This document shows, piece after piece, positions 8,394-17,053 of a stretch of 64,000 bases of DNA (within the stretch, counting starts at the first letter, position 1; the number at the start of each line of letters is the position of its first letter). Origin of the DNA: CAZOJJ01 sp964580105 (GTDB lineage Bacteria > Bacteroidota > Rhodothermia > Rhodothermales > Rubricoccaceae); assembly GCA_964580105.1 (NCBI GenBank), contig CAZOJJ010000003.1:1-64000 (forward strand), given 5' to 3'. A program made the position numbers and the translations under genes. Under the pieces are notes generated by a model, which was not told the origin of the DNA, searched no databases, and saw nothing but the letters and a program-made list of their open reading frames with translations.

Positions 8394-9059
8394 TCACACC
8401 GCGTAGGTCAGCGCCTGACGGAAGGCCGCGACGTTGGCCGCCACGTCGCCGGTGAAGACGGCCGAGGCGGCCACGAGCACGTCGGCCCCGGCCTCGACGG
8501 CGGCGCGGGCGTTGGCAGGCGTCACGCCGCCGTCTACTTCCAGGAGGGCCCGCGAGCCGTGGCGCTGAAGAAACGCCTTTGCCCGGCGCAGCTTGTCGGT
8601 CGTCGCCGGGATGTAGGCCTGCCCGGCGAAGCCGGGGTTGACCGACATCACGAGGAGCAGGTCGAGGTCCGCCGCGATGTCCTCCAGCGTCGCCAGGGGC
8701 GTGGCCGGGTTGAGGGCGACGCCGGCCTGGCAGCCGAGTTCCCGGATGCGGTGGACCGTCCGGTGCAGGTGCGGGCACGCCTCCTGGTGAACCGTGATGA
8801 CGCCCGCCCCCGCCTCGGCGAAGACGTCGAGATAGCGGTCCGGCGCCTCGATCATGAGGTGCACGTCGAAGCGCGCCTCGTACGCCTCGGCGAGGGCGCG
8901 GAGCCCCTTCATCACGGGCGCGCCGAACGAGAGGTTGGGCACGAAGTGACCGTCCATCACGTCAATGTGGAGCCACTCGCACCCGGCGTCGAGCGCCTCG
9001 CGGCAGTGGTCGGCGAGGCGGCCGAAGTCGGCACCGAGGACGGAAGCGGAGAGGACCAC
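8394..9059 (-). CDS. rpe: Ribulose-phosphate 3-epimerase
   Basis: This enzyme interconverts ribulose 5-phosphate and xylulose 5-phosphate in the pentose phosphate pathway. The 221-residue TIM barrel shows the family motifs SASVLGADFGRL, the metal and substrate site HIDVMDGHFVPN, HLMIEAPD, MSVNPGFAGQ and the phosphate-binding EVDGG. No ATG exists at the expected N-terminus, so a GTG at 9059 is the likely start and the exact start is uncertain. A TACTTTCG -10-like element lies about 28 bp upstream. Confidence 0.92.
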   Translation of the reverse strand: MVLSASVLGADFGRLADHCREALDAGCEWLHIDVMDGHFVPNLSFGAPVMKGLRALAEAYEARFDVHLMIEAPDRYLDVFAEAGAGVITVHQEACPHLHRTVHRIRELGCQAGVALNPATPLATLEDIAADLDLLLVMSVNPGFAGQAYIPATTDKLRRAKAFLQRHGSRALLEVDGGVTPANARAAVEAGADVLVAASAVFTGDVAANVAAFRQALTYAV

Positions 9060-9150
9060 GGGGATCGGGGGATCGGACAGGAAGAACGAAAGTACGGGCG
9101 CTTCGCCGAACCGACGCGGAGCGGGTCGTCCCCTGTCCGCCGGCCTGCGG

Positions 9151-9175
9151 CAGGGGCGCAGCACGCTGCGCCCGG
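9151..9175. repeat. Palindromic hairpin repeat
   Basis: An 8-bp stem GGGCGCAG/CTGCGCCC around a CACG loop (core 9154-9173), preceded by CAG. It closely resembles the hairpin at 26072-26097 and has the same AGGG...CCC design as the palindrome at 27-60. It lies between the nuclease stop (9229, minus strand) and the epimerase promoter, so it could end the nuclease transcript. Confidence 0.6.
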
Positions 9176-9228
9176 TGGCAACGGAGGAGGGCGCCCGTGG
9201 TGTTCCCGAGGCCGACGTCCTCGGGCGC

Positions 9229-10452
9229 CTATCGGCCGCGGATGAGGCGGCGCGTGGCCGTCCGGCCGTCCGCCGCGGTGAGACGGACGACGTAGAGCCC
9301 CGGCGCGAACGCGCTTCCGTTGACGCGCACGCGGTACGACCCGGCCGTGCGGTATTCGTCCACGACGAGGGCCACGCGGCGGCCCAGCGCGTCGAAGAGT
9401 TCGAGGCGGACGGGGCCAGGGCGGTCGAGGGAGTAGGTGAACGCGGCCTCGTCGGTGAACGGGTTCGGGAACGGCGGCTGAAGGGCAAAGGTGCGGCCGG
9501 GCGCTTCCGGCTCGTTCGGTGTGCCCGTGCTCGCGAAGTCGAACCGCGCAAAGACGGGGAGGTGGTCCGAGGTCGAGGAGGTGTAGGCCGGGATGGCGCT
9601 GAGCACCGCGATCAGCCGCGCGGCCGAGTCCTCCTCGTAGTCGTCGATCAGGTTGGCCGTAGCGATGAGGTGGTCGAAGACGGAGCCGCTGCTGCACGTG
9701 GCCGACGAGCAGTACGTGTTGGCGTCGTTGCTGGAGCCCGGCTGGTCGAAGGCGCGTGTGGCGAAGAGGTAGGTCGCGTCGTCGAGGAAGTTCTGGTACG
9801 GCGAGGTCCGCCCGCCCGCAATGGACGTGATCAGCTCGTCGTTGAAATCGCCCGCGACGATGACGTGGGCACCGACGGCTTGGAGGTTGTCCACGTAGTT
9901 CTTGAGGATGCCCGAAGCGGCCACGCGGCGGTCGTAGTCGCTCGTCGAGCCGCCTGCCTTCATGTGGACGTTGATGACGCGCACCTCGACGGTCGTGTCG
10001 GGCAGGGCGACGCGAGCCCGGAGCTGGAGCGGCGGTCGGCTGCCGAACTCGTACGACGACCCGGCGAGGATTTGACTGATGTTCCCGGTCAGGGTGACCA
10101 CATCGGTCCGGTAGATGAAGCCGTAGCCGATGTCGGTCGAAACGGCGTCGTCCGGCACCCAGTGGCCGCCGAAGCCGGCGCCGAGGGAGTCCAGCAGCCG
10201 GTTGAACGTGGCCTCGTCGTCGAGCTCCTGGAGGGCCCACACGTCCACCTCGGCCTGTCGCAGCACGGCCAGCACGTTCTTGAACTGGAGCGCATCGTTC
10301 GAGGGCAATTCTCCCGGATTGCCGAAGTGCTCGATGTTCCACGTCCCCACGTCGAACGTGGCGTCGGTTCCGACGGGCGGGATCGTCTGGGCGGCGCCGA
10401 CGGCGGGGAGCAGGAGCGCCAGGAGGGCGGCGAAACGGAAGCAAGGCATCAT
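9229..10452 (-). CDS. Secreted endonuclease/exonuclease/phosphatase family protein with T9SS tail
   Basis: The 407-residue protein has a signal peptide (MPCFRFAALLALLLPAVGAAQ), a complete EEP domain and a T9SS type A sorting domain (LQPPFPNPFTDEAAFTYSL to the C-terminus). Catalytic and metal-binding motifs are all present: WNIEHF, LQEL, INVHMKAG, AGDFND and SDHLPVF. This suggests an active Mg-dependent phosphodiesterase or nuclease at the cell surface, possibly for scavenging phosphate from extracellular DNA. Cysteines in TYCSSATCSSGS may form a disulfide. The start is one of two adjacent ATGs (10452 or 10449). Confidence 0.88.
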   Translation of the reverse strand: MMPCFRFAALLALLLPAVGAAQTIPPVGTDATFDVGTWNIEHFGNPGELPSNDALQFKNVLAVLRQAEVDVWALQELDDEATFNRLLDSLGAGFGGHWVPDDAVSTDIGYGFIYRTDVVTLTGNISQILAGSSYEFGSRPPLQLRARVALPDTTVEVRVINVHMKAGGSTSDYDRRVAASGILKNYVDNLQAVGAHVIVAGDFNDELITSIAGGRTSPYQNFLDDATYLFATRAFDQPGSSNDANTYCSSATCSSGSVFDHLIATANLIDDYEEDSAARLIAVLSAIPAYTSSTSDHLPVFARFDFASTGTPNEPEAPGRTFALQPPFPNPFTDEAAFTYSLDRPGPVRLELFDALGRRVALVVDEYRTAGSYRVRVNGSAFAPGLYVVRLTAADGRTATRRLIRGR

Positions 10453-10606
10453 GCGAACGGGGATGGACCCGGGGTGAACCGGCCGGAGACACGCAACCGC
10501 CGTGCCGGGCCGCAATCCGGACGAACGGGCAGCAACGAGGCGTTCTTCAGGAGCGCAGCCCGTCAAGGTAGGTGGGCAAGCCCGTCTCCCGCGCTACACA
10601 TCGAGT

Positions 10607-10612
10607 TAGTTT
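10607..10612 (+). promoter_or_regulatory. -10-like TAGTTT element, probably leaderless
   Basis: TAGTTT ends seven bases before the ATG at 10620, leaving no room for a Shine-Dalgarno site. The same arrangement occurs upstream of priA and the gene starting at 35677. Confidence 0.4.
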
Positions 10613-10619
10613 TCCCGGA

Positions 10620-11570
10620 ATGCGTGAGGATGCCATCCCTTCCCCCCTCCGCGTGGGCGTGATCGGCGCCGGGCGGCGCGGGCGCGCCTACGCCGCCGCC
10701 CTGGCCCGGCGCGAAGACGCCCGCCTCGTGGGCGTGGCCGACGCCGTGCCCGAGTGCGCCGCCGCCTGCGCCGCCGACCTCGGCACGACGCCGTTTGCCT
10801 CCACCCCGGCCCTGATCGCCGAGGCCGAGGTCGTCGTCGTGGCCGTACCCACGCGCGACCGGTTTCTGGTGGCGCGGACGGCCGTGGCCGAGGGGCGCCA
10901 CGTCTTCCTGGCCTGGCCGCCCGCGACGAGCCTCGACGAGGCCGACCGCCTCGGGCACCGCGCCGAGGAGGCCGGTGTCGAGGTCGGCGTGGCCCGGCCG
11001 CTGCCCGTCGGCGCGCTGCTGGCCGCGCGGCCGGACGGCTGGCAGCCTCGCCTGATCGCCCTCCACCTCGCCGCCGGCCCGCCCCCGGCCGACGGCGCCG
11101 ACCCCGACGACCTCGGCGCGCTCCCGTGGCCGCACCGCCTCGCGGGCGCGGCCGACCTCTGCCTCGCGCTCGCCGGCAGCCGCGACCTCCAGCGCGTCGA
11201 GGCCGAGGCCGACCGGGGGCCCGGCCGCCTGCTCCGCACCGTCGCCTTCAGCCTCCGCTTCCGCAACGGCACCTACGCCCAGGCCGTCCTCCGCGAAGAC
11301 GCCCGCCCCCCCGAGCCTGCCGAGCGCTTCCGTCTCGACGCCTCCGGCCAGGGCCTCCGCGTCTCGGCCCGCGCGCGGGAGGGGCCGCTCTGCATCGAAG
11401 CCCAGAACTCCGGCCCGGACGCCGCGTTCGAGCCCGCCTCCGGCCCGCCCGACGACGACCTCGGCCTCTTCATCGGCGCCCTCGCCCGGCGCCGCCCCGC
11501 GCCCGTCTCCGTCCTGGACGCCCTCCACACGATGCGCCTCGTCGAGCGGCTCATGGCGCGGCTGCGCTGA
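10620..11570 (+). CDS. Gfo/Idh/MocA-like NAD(P)-binding oxidoreductase
   Basis: The 316-residue protein opens with a Rossmann fold (RVGVIGAGRRGRAYAAAL), followed by VADAVPE, VVVVAVPT and a degenerate version of the family's EKP motif (AWPPATSLDEADRL, with Trp-Pro replacing Glu-Lys-Pro). The lysine normally used for catalysis is therefore missing at that site. The C-terminal half is consistent with the family alpha/beta domain. The substrate is unknown, probably a sugar-type molecule. The ATG at 10620 was preferred to one at 10572. Confidence 0.75.
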   Translation: MREDAIPSPLRVGVIGAGRRGRAYAAALARREDARLVGVADAVPECAAACAADLGTTPFASTPALIAEAEVVVVAVPTRDRFLVARTAVAEGRHVFLAWPPATSLDEADRLGHRAEEAGVEVGVARPLPVGALLAARPDGWQPRLIALHLAAGPPPADGADPDDLGALPWPHRLAGAADLCLALAGSRDLQRVEAEADRGPGRLLRTVAFSLRFRNGTYAQAVLREDARPPEPAERFRLDASGQGLRVSARAREGPLCIEAQNSGPDAAFEPASGPPDDDLGLFIGALARRRPAPVSVLDALHTMRLVERLMARLR

Positions 11571-11668
11571 GCGCCAGATGGGCAGATAGCGAGGTGGCCA
11601 GACGGGCGAAGCGGGCTACTTCACTCACGTTGTGCCCAATCTCGAGATGATTCCAAACCCCTCCGTAT

Positions 11669-11751
11669 TGTCATCCCGGACTTGATCCGGGATCTCCAAA
11701 TCGTAGGGCACCGGTTGTTTTGGAGATCCCGGCTCGAGGGCCGGGATGACA
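11669..11751. repeat. Long inverted repeat (REP-like)
   Basis: Two near-complementary arms of about 32 nt (11669-11700 and 11719-11751) flank an 18-nt loop. The outer ends read TGTCATCCCGG and its complement, and the inner ends read GGGATCTCCAAA and its complement. The TCATCCCGGACTTGATCCGG type of sequence is a well-known mobile intergenic repeat motif in many bacteria. It lies in the gap before the nucleotidyltransferase and overlaps no supported gene. Confidence 0.75.
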
Positions 11752-11799
11752 CCGTACCGCACGTTTGGGCTACGTATCCACCTGGCCACCTCCCCGCTC

Positions 11800-13446
11800 A
11801 TGACCGACCTCCCGCTCCCGCACGAACCCGTCCTGCGCCGCGTCGGCGCCGTGGCCGACCGGCTCGGGCTGGAGGTCTACGCCGTCGGCGGGGCCGTGCG
11901 CGACGCGCTGCTCCGGCGCCCGACGACCGACCTCGACTTCGTCACCGTCGGCCCCGGCACGGGGATCGTACTGGCGAAGGCGCTGGCGAAGGAACTCGGC
12001 GGCCACACGGCCCACGTCTACGAGAACTTCGGGACGGCGGCGGTGCGCCTCCCGCCCGCCTCGGTGGAAGGCCAGACCGAGCCGCTCGTCCTCGAGTTCG
12101 TCGCCGCGCGGAAGGAGAGCTACCGGCGCGACTCCCGCAAGCCGATCGTCGAAGACGGCACACTCGGCGACGACCAGCGCCGCCGCGACTTCACCGTCAA
12201 CGCCCTCGCCGTCGCCCTCAACGCGGAGCGATTCGGCGAACTGGTGGACCCGTTCGACGGGCTGGCCGACCTCGCCGCGCGCCGTCTCCGCACGCCGCTC
12301 GACCCCGCCGAGACGTTCGACGACGACCCGCTGCGGATGCTGCGCGCCGCCCGCTTCGCCGCCCAGCTCGGCTTCACCATCGTCCCCGAGGCGCGCGCCG
12401 CCATGGAGGCCCACGCCGGCCGCATCGCCATCGTCAGCCAGGAGCGCGTCACCGACGAGCTCCAGAAGATCGTCGCCTCCGCCCGTCCGGCGACGGGGCT
12501 GCGGATCCTGTTCGAGACCGGCCTGCTGGCGTACGTCTTCCCCGAGCTGGTCGCCCTCGCGGGCGTCGAGGCCGTCGGCGGGTACGCGCACAAGGACAAC
12601 TTCCACCACACGCTCGGCGTGCTGGAGAACCTCGTGGACCTCCAGCTGGCGCAGGGCGTCGAGGCGCCCGTCGAGGGCGACGCGCTGTGGCTCCGCTGGG
12701 CGGCGCTGCTCCACGACATCGCCAAGCCGGACACCAAGCGGTTCGTGCCCGGCACGGGCTGGACGTTCCACGGGCATGAGGACCTCGGCGCGCGGCGGCA
12801 CGTACCGCGCGTCTTCCAGCGGCTCAAGCTGCCGCTGGGCGAGCCGCTCGAAACCGTCTGCGAGCTGGTCCGCCTCCACCATCGCCCCGTCGCGCTCGTG
12901 GACGAGGACGTGACCGACTCCGCCGTCCGCCGCCTCCTCTTCGAGGCGGGCGACCGCGTGGACGACCTGATGACGCTCGTCCGCGCCGACATCACGAGCC
13001 AGAACCCGCGCCGCGTGCGCCGCTACCTCGCCGGCTTCGACCGCGTCGAAGAGAAGATGCGTGAGGTCGAGGAGAAGGACCGGCTCCGCGCCTTCCAGCC
13101 GCCCGTGGACGGCCACGAGATCATGGAGGCGGTGGGCGTCGGCGAGGGCGTGGCCGTGGGCATCCTGAAGGAGTGGATCCGCGAGGCCATCCTGGAGGGC
13201 GAGATCCCCAACGAGCACGACCCGGCGTTCGCCTACATGCTGGCGCACAAGGACGAGGCGCTCCGCCGCGCCCGGCTCTTCGAGGGCTGCCTTCGTTCCC
13301 TCCAGGGTTCCGAGCGTGCGGCCATGGGCGCCATCAAGGAGGCGGTGTTCCGGGACGCCCTCCCCGACGACGCCGAGGCGGCCGAGGCGTACCTGGCGCG
13401 GGTGAAGGAGGACGCCCTCGCTGCGCGCGAGGAGACGGCCGAGTAG
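11800..13446 (+). CDS. CCA-adding / poly(A) polymerase family nucleotidyltransferase with HD domain
   Basis: The 548-residue protein carries the class II nucleotidyltransferase head (GGAVRD at 30-35, DLDF at 44-47), the RRRDFTVNA motif, the RNA-binding neck (DDPLRMLRAARFAAQLGF) and an HD domain (FHHTLGV, LLHDIAKP). It probably adds or repairs the 3' CCA end of tRNA; poly(A) polymerase activity is the alternative. The ATG at 11800 precedes conserved sequence. The stop codon lies inside the first unit of a 12-bp tandem array, whose further units each bring another in-frame TAG. Confidence 0.9.
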   Translation: MTDLPLPHEPVLRRVGAVADRLGLEVYAVGGAVRDALLRRPTTDLDFVTVGPGTGIVLAKALAKELGGHTAHVYENFGTAAVRLPPASVEGQTEPLVLEFVAARKESYRRDSRKPIVEDGTLGDDQRRRDFTVNALAVALNAERFGELVDPFDGLADLAARRLRTPLDPAETFDDDPLRMLRAARFAAQLGFTIVPEARAAMEAHAGRIAIVSQERVTDELQKIVASARPATGLRILFETGLLAYVFPELVALAGVEAVGGYAHKDNFHHTLGVLENLVDLQLAQGVEAPVEGDALWLRWAALLHDIAKPDTKRFVPGTGWTFHGHEDLGARRHVPRVFQRLKLPLGEPLETVCELVRLHHRPVALVDEDVTDSAVRRLLFEAGDRVDDLMTLVRADITSQNPRRVRRYLAGFDRVEEKMREVEEKDRLRAFQPPVDGHEIMEAVGVGEGVAVGILKEWIREAILEGEIPNEHDPAFAYMLAHKDEALRRARLFEGCLRSLQGSERAAMGAIKEAVFRDALPDDAEAAEAYLARVKEDALAAREETAE

Positions 13447-13493
13447 ACGGCCGAGTAGACGGCCGAGTAGACGGCCGAGTAGACGGCCGAGTA
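13434..13493. repeat. Tandem array, five 12-bp units spanning a stop codon
   Basis: Five identical units of GACGGCCGAGTA (60 bp) begin inside the last codons of the nucleotidyltransferase gene. Because the unit length is a multiple of three, each copy repeats an in-frame Thr-Ala-Glu-stop. Unit gain or loss would therefore leave the protein end unchanged. Confidence 0.95.
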
Positions 13494-13528
13494 GCCGGTT
13501 CTGGCGGAAGGGGGCCGGCCCGACGGCC

Positions 13529-13534
13529 TATCTT
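13529..13534 (+). promoter_or_regulatory. -10-like TATCTT element
   Basis: TATCTT lies 21 bp before the GTG start at 13556, in the short gap after the tandem array. It matches the TAnnTT pattern upstream of other genes here. No clear -35 box is visible. Confidence 0.35.
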
Positions 13535-13555
13535 ACGCGCCCCTGCTCCCGAGCC

Positions 13556-14170
13556 GTGCGTCGCTTCTCCGCTCTCCTCGTCCTGATGCTGGCGGCCGTT
13601 CTGCCGGCCGCCGTTCTGCCGGCCGCCGTTCTGCCGGCCGCCGCCCAGACCGACTCCGCCCGCGACGCCGAGGTGCTCGACCTCGCGCTCGGTGCGGCGG
13701 TGCCCGTGGGCGAGGCCTACGACGGTCTCTGGGCCGCCGGGCAGGGCGCGGCATTGCGCCTGGCGATCCCGTTCCACGGCGGCACGGGGCACGTCGGCCT
13801 CCACGCTTTTCCGAACGGCGGGAGCCGGCCGAATCTGCCCGACTTCCTCGCCCTCCATGCCCAGGGCGGCTGGGGGTACCCACTGCGCCTGCCCGGCGGG
13901 ATGCGCCTGACCGGCGGCGCGCTGGTCGGTGCGCTCCACATGCGCTTCGACGACGAGGACCGGTTCAGCGGGGCGCTCCGGAACGAGACGGAACTCACGG
14001 CGGGACTCTTCGCCCGCCTCGACGTGCCGGTGGCCGGGCCGGCGCGCGCGTTCGTCGCGGGCGAAGCCCTCCGCGTCTACACGTTCGAGCGGATCGACCT
14101 CCGGTTCGTCCAGGCCGGCGTGAGCGCGACGGTCATCAGCCCGGAATGGCTCCGCCGCGTCCTCCGATGA
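13556..14170 (+). CDS. Small secreted, probably outer-membrane-associated protein
   Basis: This 204-residue protein starts at a GTG and has a signal peptide whose hydrophobic core contains a threefold repeat of the residues AVLPA, encoded by three exact 15-bp units (13595-13639). The mature protein alternates short beta-like segments rich in Gly and aromatic residues (GGWGYPLRLPGGMRLTGGAL), as in small beta-barrels or barrel accessories. Its TGA overlaps the ATG of the TonB-plug receptor (ATGA at 14167-14170), so the two are probably co-translated and work together. No family was recognised. Confidence 0.6.
   Translation: MRRFSALLVLMLAAVLPAAVLPAAVLPAAAQTDSARDAEVLDLALGAAVPVGEAYDGLWAAGQGAALRLAIPFHGGTGHVGLHAFPNGGSRPNLPDFLALHAQGGWGYPLRLPGGMRLTGGALVGALHMRFDDEDRFSGALRNETELTAGLFARLDVPVAGPARAFVAGEALRVYTFERIDLRFVQAGVSATVISPEWLRRVLR
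13595..13639. repeat. Three 15-bp units inside a signal peptide
   Basis: Three exact copies of GCCGTTCTGCCGGCC lengthen the hydrophobic core of the signal peptide in the gene starting at 13556. The unit is in frame, so slippage would change signal length in five-residue steps. Confidence 0.95.
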
Positions 14171-16377
14171 CGGCCCTCGTCCTCGCCGCCCTCCTGGCCG
14201 TCGCCCCGGCCGACACCGCGCGCGCCGAGTGCCCGGGCGGCCAGGTGCTGGACCGCGCCGCCATCGAGAGCGCCGGGGTCGTGTACGTGGGCGACCTCCT
14301 GCGGCTCTTCGACGCGGTGCGGATGACGACGGTGGACGGCTTCGCGTGGCGGGCGCTCGCCGGTGCGCCGTCCGGCGGCGACGGCCTCGCCGTTCTGATC
14401 GACGGCGTCCCGGCGCCGACGCCCTGGTTCGGCGACCTCGGGCCGGCCGACCTTCCCGTCCCGATCACCGAGGTGGCCGAGGTCGCCTGGTGCCCCGAGC
14501 CGGGCCTCGCGGGCGGGCGCTGGGCCGGCGGCGGCACCCTCGATGTTCGCACCTGGGCTGCCGCCTCCGGCACCACGACGCGCCTCGCCTGGCAGATCGG
14601 CAACGAGACGGGCGACCCCGGCCCCTACCGCTACACCGATCGCGCCACGCCCAACGTGGACAAGAGCGGCCCGGACGGCGAGGGGGCGCTCCTCTACGCC
14701 GACTCCCTCCACGCCGGCCGGGTTCTGGTCCGGGCCTACCGCTTCTATCCCACCGACCTCGCCACGGATTTGCGCGCTTCGGCCGCCACGGCGCGGGCGA
14801 TCCCCAAGCAGCGGGTGATGACGGGCGGGCTCGACGGGCGTACGGCTCTCGGGGGCGGCGCACTGGGCGGGCGCGTGCAGGGCCGTTACGTCTCGGCCCT
14901 CTGGTTCTTCGAACCCGCCGGGCGCGAGCTGCCCGTCCGCCGCCTCGACGCCCGCCTCGGGCTGGACGGGCGGACGCCGGCTGGAGGCCTCGACCTCGGC
15001 TACCGCCTCACGTTCGACACCGGCCGCCTCGACGCCGAGGACGGCACCCTGCCCGGTTTCGACCCCGACTGGCGGCAGCGCACGCTCACGGCCCACCTCG
15101 ACGCGACGGCCCGAACCGGGAGGGCCACGACGAGCGGCGGCGCCTCGTTCGTCGGCAGCATGGCTGGCGGGCCGGGGCTTGGCAGCGGCGCGGGTTTCGC
15201 GCTCGGCACGCTCTACGCGCGGCACGAGCGGGCGCTCGCCGAGCGCGTCACGGCCACGACGCAGGCGGCCCTCGTCACGGCGGCGGGCCGGGTGCGTGGG
15301 AAGGCGGCGCTGACCGTCCGCCTCCGGACCGAAACGCGAACGCTTTCGGGCACGCTCGCCTACGACGCCCGGCTGCCCGAGGAGGACGCCGGCTACGGCT
15401 ACTGGGCCGGGCGGGGCTACACCGGCCTCCTGCGCTCGGATACGCCCTACCGGCCTCTCGGACCGCCGCAGCCGGGCACCGACCTATCGGCCCGTCTCGC
15501 CTGGACCGGCCGCCTCGGCGCTGCGCTGCGGGCGACGGCGAGTGCGGGGCTACGACACAGCCGGGGCCTCTACGTCGAGCGGCCGGCGTTCACCCTCGCC
15601 CCGGGTGACACGGCCGTGACCGGTCCCGTCGCGGCGTTCCCGGACGCGCGGGGGACGCACGCCGACGCGCGCGTGGCTCTCGACGGCGCACTCGGATCCT
15701 GGCGCGCGCACGTCTTCTACAGCCTCCTCGCCGTGCTCGATGGCGACGCCGCCTTCCGGGACGCCTGGGCCCGCGCGCCGACCCACCGAGGCGGCCTCGC
15801 CCTCACCTTCCAGCCCGACCCCGGCCTGGCCCTCCGCCTCGCTTTCACGGCGCAGTCGGCGACGACGTGGCCGGGCTACGAGGCGCTCGACGGGGCCACC
15901 GAGCCACGCGGCTTCGCCTACGGCGACGGCACGCCGCCGCTCCGCCTCCTCGACGTGGCCGTCGAGAAGGGGCTGTTCGACCGGCGGGTGCGCCTCGCGC
16001 TCTCGTTCCGCAACGTGCTCCAGGCGGAGGAGCGGCATCACCCCCTCGGCGCACCGCTCGACTACCGGCTCTTTCTGCGCGTGCAGGCGCAGTTCCGGGG
16101 GCTGCCGGTGTGGCGGCCCCGCGGCGCCCCGAGGCGGACGATGTCGCCCGGCGGCGCGCCCTCGGTCGAGGCGGGCCTGGATGCGTTGGGTGTCGCCGTG
16201 ATAGCCGAACCCGGAAGCGCCCCACGCCGCCTCACTCCTCGAAGCGCACGGTCACCTCGTCCTCCGGCTCGACCCGGAAGCCCGGCTGCGCACCGAGCCG
16301 CTCGAACGCGGCCTGCCGGTCTGCGTCCGTCTCGGCCAGCTGCATCCGCGCCGCCGCCTCCGGGTCCTCGATCATGA
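14167..16377 (+). CDS. TonB-dependent receptor-like outer membrane protein
   Basis: The 736-residue protein has a signal peptide, a plug-like domain with the typical VLIDGVPAP and VAEVAW segments, and a long beta-barrel. The plug carries two cysteines (AECPGG near residue 22, AWCPEPG near 109) that might be linked. There is no carboxypeptidase-like N-terminal domain. The barrel seems to end near residue 650 (LRVQAQFRGLPVW), but the frame stays open for about 80 more low-complexity Pro/Arg/Ser residues, overlapping the convergent lipoprotein gene by 146 bp. A lost stop or frameshift near 16130-16200 is possible. Substrate unknown. Confidence 0.75.
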   Translation: MTALVLAALLAVAPADTARAECPGGQVLDRAAIESAGVVYVGDLLRLFDAVRMTTVDGFAWRALAGAPSGGDGLAVLIDGVPAPTPWFGDLGPADLPVPITEVAEVAWCPEPGLAGGRWAGGGTLDVRTWAAASGTTTRLAWQIGNETGDPGPYRYTDRATPNVDKSGPDGEGALLYADSLHAGRVLVRAYRFYPTDLATDLRASAATARAIPKQRVMTGGLDGRTALGGGALGGRVQGRYVSALWFFEPAGRELPVRRLDARLGLDGRTPAGGLDLGYRLTFDTGRLDAEDGTLPGFDPDWRQRTLTAHLDATARTGRATTSGGASFVGSMAGGPGLGSGAGFALGTLYARHERALAERVTATTQAALVTAAGRVRGKAALTVRLRTETRTLSGTLAYDARLPEEDAGYGYWAGRGYTGLLRSDTPYRPLGPPQPGTDLSARLAWTGRLGAALRATASAGLRHSRGLYVERPAFTLAPGDTAVTGPVAAFPDARGTHADARVALDGALGSWRAHVFYSLLAVLDGDAAFRDAWARAPTHRGGLALTFQPDPGLALRLAFTAQSATTWPGYEALDGATEPRGFAYGDGTPPLRLLDVAVEKGLFDRRVRLALSFRNVLQAEERHHPLGAPLDYRLFLRVQAQFRGLPVWRPRGAPRRTMSPGGAPSVEAGLDALGVAVIAEPGSAPRRLTPRSARSPRPPARPGSPAAHRAARTRPAGLRPSRPAASAPPPPGPRS

Positions 16378-17053
16378 GGTCGATGATGGAGGCCATGTCG
16401 ACGTCCGCGAGGGTGACCGTGCCGTCCTCGGCGTAGCGCGCGTTCGTCTCCGTGATCGGCCCCGGCAGTTCGACGGTGATGGCGAGGCGGGCGCCTTCCA
16501 GGAAGGCCCGCGCCATCGCGCCGCCCTGCTCCATCTGCACCCGAATGCTGTCGGCCTTGAGGGCCACCTCGGTGGAGTCGAGCGGCCGGGCGTCGGCGGC
16601 GGCCCGCTCGCGTTCCCGGAGGATGGTCAGGGCGCCCGGCTCGTAGGCGAAGCGCAGCGGCGTGTCGATCCCCTTGGGACCGGCCTCGTCGTTCTGCGCG
16701 CCGGTGCCGAGGGCGTCCTCGTCGGACACGTAGCGGACGGTGTTGATGTCGTCGAAGGCGTAGACGGCGCGGTAGCCGATGGAGCCGCCCTCCTCCAGGG
16801 AGTCCACGCGGAGGAAGCGGACGCCCTCGCCGAGGCTGTCGGCCCGCGCCTGGAAGTGGGCGAGGTCAATGAGGCCGGTGCCGGTGGAGTCGGCCTCCTG
16901 CATCATCGCGGCCAGGAAGCCCTGGAGCAGCACGGTCTCCTCGATGGTGCCGCTGCCGTCCGCGTTGAGGCGGAGGAGGGTGTGGAGCTGGAAGCACCCC
17001 GAGAGGGCCAGCGTGAGGACGGCGAGGGCGGCGGTAGCGAAACGGTGGGGCAT
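16232..17053 (-). CDS. Lipoprotein, function unknown
   Basis: This 273-residue protein begins MPHRFATAALAVLTLALSGC, a lipoprotein signal with lipobox LSGC. The mature N-terminus, FQLHTLLRLNADGSGTIEE, is the pattern of a beta-rich lipoprotein domain in which an N-terminal hairpin holds NADGSGTIEE. The rest is acidic with likely helices and no catalytic motif. Its 3' end overlaps the open tail of the convergent TonB-like gene. No family could be named. Confidence 0.65.
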   Translation of the reverse strand: MPHRFATAALAVLTLALSGCFQLHTLLRLNADGSGTIEETVLLQGFLAAMMQEADSTGTGLIDLAHFQARADSLGEGVRFLRVDSLEEGGSIGYRAVYAFDDINTVRYVSDEDALGTGAQNDEAGPKGIDTPLRFAYEPGALTILRERERAAADARPLDSTEVALKADSIRVQMEQGGAMARAFLEGARLAITVELPGPITETNARYAEDGTVTLADVDMASIIDLMIEDPEAAARMQLAETDADRQAAFERLGAQPGFRVEPEDEVTVRFEE

